This document shows positions 61,005 to 64,000 of a stretch of 64,000 bases of DNA, piece by piece. This stretch comes from JACDAE01 sp963744875 (GTDB lineage: Bacteria; Chloroflexota; Ktedonobacteria; Ktedonobacterales; Ktedonobacteraceae): assembly GCA_963744875.1 (NCBI GenBank), contig CAVUVQ010000036.1, forward strand, positions 347,932 to 411,931, given 5' to 3'. Numbering within the stretch: position 1 is the first letter of the stretch; the number at the start of each line of letters is the position of its first letter. Made by a program: the position numbers and the translations under genes. Under the pieces are notes generated by a model. The model was not told where the DNA came from and ran no database searches. It worked only from the letters and a program-made list of their open reading frames with translations.

Positions 61005-62307
61005 TCACTCCGCCGCAATGGACAATCCAGGGTAACTTCCCTTCCGCGCGCGGTAGGCGGCGATCCTTTCCTCAACCTCGTGGCGGAAATGGCGGAACAG
61101 GCCCTGGATCGGCCAGGCGGCGGCGTCGCCCAGACCGCAGATGGTGTGGCCCTCGACCTGGCTGGCCACGTCGAGCAGTAGGTCGATCTCGCTCATCTCG
61201 GCCTCGCCGGTGACCATCCGCTCCATCACCCGCCACATCCAGCCGGTGCCTTCGCGGCAGGGCGTGCACTGGCCGCAGCTCTCGTGCTTGAAGAAGTAAC
61301 TGATGCGCGCGATCGCCTTCACGAGGTCCGTCTCCTTGTCGAAGACGATCATGGTGCCGGTGCCGAGGAGCGATTTGTGCTCACGAAAGGCGTCAAAATC
61401 CATGACCACAGTTTCGGCGATCTCAGGGGTAATCATCGCCGTCGAGGCCCCGCCGGGATCACAGCCTTGAGGTTGGCCCAGCCGCCTCGAACGCCCCCGA
61501 AATAGTCCTCGATAAGCGTCCGCATCGGATGCCCATCGCCTCCTCGACCACGCCGGGGCGATTGAGATGTCCTGAGCCTGCGAACAGCTTGACGCCGGAA
61601 TTGTTCGGCCGGCCGAAGCTGGAGAACCAATCCGCGCCGCGACGCAGGATGGTCCCCACCACCGCGATGGATTCGACGTTGTTGATCGTCGTCGGGCAGC
61701 CATAGATGCCGGCGCCGGCCGGGAACGGCGGCTTCAGCCGAGGTTGGCCTTTCTTGCCTTCAAGGCTCTCCATGAGCGCCGTTTCGTCGCCGCAGATGTA
61801 GGCGCCGCCGCCGTGCGTGACGCGTACATCACAATCCCAACCGTGGATGTTGTCGCAGCCGATCAGTTTTGCGTCATAGGCCTGCTTGATGGCGGCCAGA
61901 ACCCTCTCTCGCTCAAGCACATATTCGCCGCGGATGTAGATGTAGGCCGTGTGCGCCCGGATGGCACGACAGGCGATAAGGCAACCTTCGATCAGTAGGT
62001 GCGGATCGTGGCGCAGGATTTCCCGGTCTTTGCAGGCCCCCGGCTCGCTCTCGTCGGCATTGACGACCAGATAGTGAGGCCGCTCGCTCTCCTGTTTGGG
62101 CATGAAGGTCCACTTCTGCCCCGTGCCAAAACCGCCGCCGCCCCGACCGCGCAGGCCGGATGCTTTGATCTGGTCGCAAATCCACTCCGGCGTTTGGGCC
62201 ACGATTTCTATGACCCCGTTCCAGGCGCCTCGCTGTCTAGCGCCACCCAGGCCCCAGTCGCGTTGGCCGTAGAGATTGAGGAAGACTCGATCTTTGTCTT
62301 CAAGCAT
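61005..62307 (-). pseudogene. nuoF: NADH-quinone oxidoreductase subunit F, one frameshift
   Basis: The ATG at 62307 gives MLEDKDRVFLNLYGQRDWGL. 'ASGLRGRGGGGFGTGQKW' is the NADH/FMN glycine loop, 'HYLVVNADESEPGACKDREI' the FMN site, and 'HGGGAYICGDETALMESLEG' the NADH site. After one shift near 61,530 it continues 'EDYFGGVRGGWANLKAVIPG' and 'KHESCGQCTPCREGTGWMWR', with 'GHTICGLGDAAAWPIQ' supplying the N3 4Fe-4S cysteines. Length of about 433 residues is normal. Three positions differ from the usual RGRGGAGFPTG and ICGEET. No nuoE or nuoG is adjacent, which is unusual. It may be a second copy or a rearranged/mis-joined piece. Confidence 0.88.
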
Positions 62308-62378
62308 TAGGCATCCCATGCTCTTGGCTGGCTGATCGGCGTTCCCAGCACCTCAACGTCTTTCCCCGGCACAGGCGA

Positions 62379-62403
62379 GGCCGCTTTCGACCCCATGGCG
62401 GAC
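62379..62403. repeat. REP-like hairpin copy 11
   Basis: GGCCGCT and GGCGGAC arms with one extra C in the loop. It is followed by the companion phrase CTTCGGGAAGGAAGC also found near copy 6. Confidence 0.75.
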
Positions 62404-62519
62404 CTTCGGAACATCCGCTTCGGGAAGGAAGCCGACAGGCCCTCAGGCGCAAGCCAGATGAATTCGTATCCGACGTCTGGCTACGTTTTGGGTTTGGCGC
62501 TGGCAGACGTGATGGCTGG

Positions 62520-63623
62520 TTACGCTGCCCCAGACCTCGCGGGCGTAGCCAGGAAGTTGGGGCCGATGATCTTCTCGATCCGCGCCTGGCGATAGCCGCG
62601 CCGGCGAGCAGGCGCGCCAGCTTGCGGAACTGGTCCGGCCCGCTCAGGTCGTCGACGAAGGGGAAGGTGTCGGCCGCTCGCCCGGCGCGCCGATGCCGGC
62701 CTGGCGCCGCGCTCGGCGACCTCGGCGCGGGCGCCTGATAGGCCGGCCATGTCGTCGATCGCGGTGATCGTCGCCGTCGGTGCCGATGCCGACATGGTCC
62801 TCGCCGCAGACGTTCACGCGCATGCTCGATGTGGGCGACGACGTCGGCGGCGCGTGGCATGGCGGCCAGGTCGAGGAACGGCATGAAATAGATGCCGACG
62901 AAGCCGCCCGCGTCCGCGACCAGCCGCAGTTCCTCGTCGGTCTTGTTGCGCGGCAGGTCGACCAGCGCGCGGCAGCCGGTATGGTTGATCGAGATCGGCT
63001 GCGCGAGGCGCGCGCCGCGTCCAGGCAGGTCTGCTCGCCGCAGTGCGACAGGTCGACCATCATTCGTTGCGCGTTCAGCCGCTCGACCACTCGCGGCCGA
63101 ACGGCGTCAGGCCGCGATTCTCCGGCGCCATCGAGCCGTCGCCCGAGCGGTTGGCGCGGATTGTAGGTCAGCTGGATGACCCGCACGCCAAGCTCGGCGA
63201 AGATGTCGACGCGGCTCGGCGTCGCTGCCCATCATCGCGGCGTTCTGGAAGCCGTAGATCATGCCGATCTTGTCTCTCGCGCCGGGCGCGCATGATGTCG
63301 GCGGCGTTGAGCACCTTGATCAGGTCGCGCGGGGTGCGGCGATGCCCGCGTCCCAGGCGCGATGTCGCGCACCGTCTGCTCGAACGGCTCCTCCGGGCCG
63401 GAGACATAGCCCATCGTCACGTTGACCGCGGTCAGGCCGGAGGCACGGGCGTCGGCGATCACGCGGGGCGTGAAGCTCGGCCCCTTCTCGTCCGGCAGGT
63501 TGGGGTCGCCGAGGCCGCCGAGCGCATTGATCACGTCCAGCGGCGACGGATCGGCGGCGGTCAATGTGGCGCGGCCATGGCGGGCGACCCCAGTGTGAGC
63601 GCGGTGCGGCGGGAGAGGGTCAT
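62520..63623 (-). pseudogene. Membrane dipeptidase (peptidase M19), frameshifted
   Basis: The ATG at 63623 reads MTLSRRTALTLG, a twin-Arg-like start. Then 'LTAVNVTMGYVSGPEEPFEQ', 'KIGMIYGFQNAAMMGSD', 'GVRVIQLTYN', 'LNAQRMMVDLSHCGEQTCLD' (zinc-binding His/Asp region), 'PFLDLAAMPRAADVVAHIEH' and 'CGEDHVGIGTDG' (C-terminal zinc-site Asp) appear in shifting frames. 'FPFVDDLSGPDQFRKLARLL' is near the end. This is the renal-dipeptidase fold, a two-zinc amidohydrolase acting on short peptides, here probably periplasmic. It breaks roughly every 60-100 bases. A further ORF begins just upstream and may be in the same operon. Confidence 0.8.
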
Positions 63624-64000
63624 TGGGGTTTCTCTTGGTTTGCTGGCGGCGCGGGCAAGCGTGCGCATGTCTGGCTCGCCGAACGCGGCGCGGGGGCCGG
63701 CGTCGCGATACACGGCGTGGCCCGCGAGGAAGCAGTGGAGCGTTGACCTGGCGGCGATAGGGTTGCGGCATGCGACGGCTGCAGTTCGGCGTCCACCTGA
63801 GCACCTGCCGAGCTGGTTGTAGCGCCGTGTGCCGACGAAGACCTTGAGGGCCGGGTACGAGAGCCATGGCGTCCGCCGCGCCCGGCAGGTTCGGCGCGGA
63901 GTGGCCGATGCCGATGACCCCGCGTCTTCCGTACTCGGCCTGCGCCGCGGCGATCTGAGCCCGGCCTCGCCGTAGACCGTCGAGGGGGTCCAGCGGCCGC
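63624..64000 (-). CDS. Partial ORF upstream of the dipeptidase, cut by window edge
   Basis: In changing frames the minus strand gives 'TVYGEAGAQIAAAQAEYGRR', 'GVIGIGHSAPNLPGAADAMA', 'KVFVGTRRYNQLG' and 'STLHCFLAGHAVYRDAGPRA', ending a few bases before the dipeptidase start. The text is coding-like but I recognise no family. 'GIGHSAP' resembles a nucleophile elbow, though this is weak. The N-terminal part lies beyond the window. Confidence 0.35.

Noticed and set aside
15538..64000. Horizontal transfer of a bacterial segment into a plant genome
   Set aside because: The bacterial block has no plant-type insertions or introns, keeps bacterial operons and codon use, and begins in mid-gene. A chimeric assembly explains it more simply.

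Overview
The window is not one genome. Three blocks with different base composition, codon use and gene content are joined end to end without gaps. Bases 1 to about 3,870 (GC near 50%) are a bacterial mobile element resembling the integrative/plasmid modules of Ktedonobacteria (Chloroflexota). Bases of about 4,060 to 15,535 (AT-rich) look like plant or other streptophyte nuclear DNA: CCCTAAA telomere-type repeats, nested DNA transposons with clean target-site duplications, and decayed exons. Bases of about 15,538 to 64,000 (GC near 65-70%) come from an alphaproteobacterium of the Caulobacter/Phenylobacterium/sphingomonad kind (UrcA, PEP-CTERM proteins, TonB receptor, DUF6600-like secreted protein). 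The right junction cuts a bacterial reading frame in mid-domain. A chimeric assembly of soil or plant-associated DNA is the simplest reading.

Block 1 (all minus strand) reads primase, small ORFs, replication protein, tyrosine recombinase. The primase is an archaeo-eukaryotic type with a CHC2-like zinc-binding tail, broken by several frameshifts. Start-codon choice matters here: the apparent lipoprotein signal on the replication protein is only its translated leader.

Block 2 holds a CT-rich, G-box-containing promoter-like stretch (7,560-7,760). It is followed by a striking array of 22-base palindromes (8,381-9,343) whose repeat period switches from 48 to about 64 bases. Then comes a decayed gene with a ParB/DGQHR-like motif (9,366-11,268), more palindromes, and exon-like pieces. 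The last of these are split by a 1.34-kb hAT-like element that itself carries a 765-base foldback element. A 531-base non-autonomous CACTA element lies at 14,543-15,073.

Block 3 contains a BTAD-type regulator with an FAD amine oxidase; a 2OG-Fe(II) oxygenase with an ELM1-like protein; CorA; a redoxin; a YiiX-like hydrolase; a two-component system with a complete RND efflux operon (permease, adaptor, outer-membrane factor); an IS110 transposase; a DegP-like protease; and a TonB receptor and OprB porin. It also has a respiratory operon at 49,305-56,715: CtaG, a PQQ alcohol dehydrogenase with a lanthanide-type Asp-Tyr-Asp motif, cytochrome c, then cytochrome oxidase subunits II, I and III. That order suggests electrons pass from periplasmic alcohol oxidation through cytochrome c to oxygen. 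The block ends with a CadC-like regulator, two PEP-CTERM proteins, an isolated nuoF and an M19 dipeptidase. A hairpin repeat with arms GTCCGCT/AGCGGAC recurs at least eleven times from 23.5 to 62.4 kb and ties this block together.

Many block-3 genes are broken by single extra G or C bases, often every 20-60 bases, while others (CorA, UrcA, MarR, YiiX-like) are intact. These breaks are probably consensus errors, so most block-3 'pseudogenes' are likely functional in the source organism. No rRNA, tRNA or CRISPR array was recognised.
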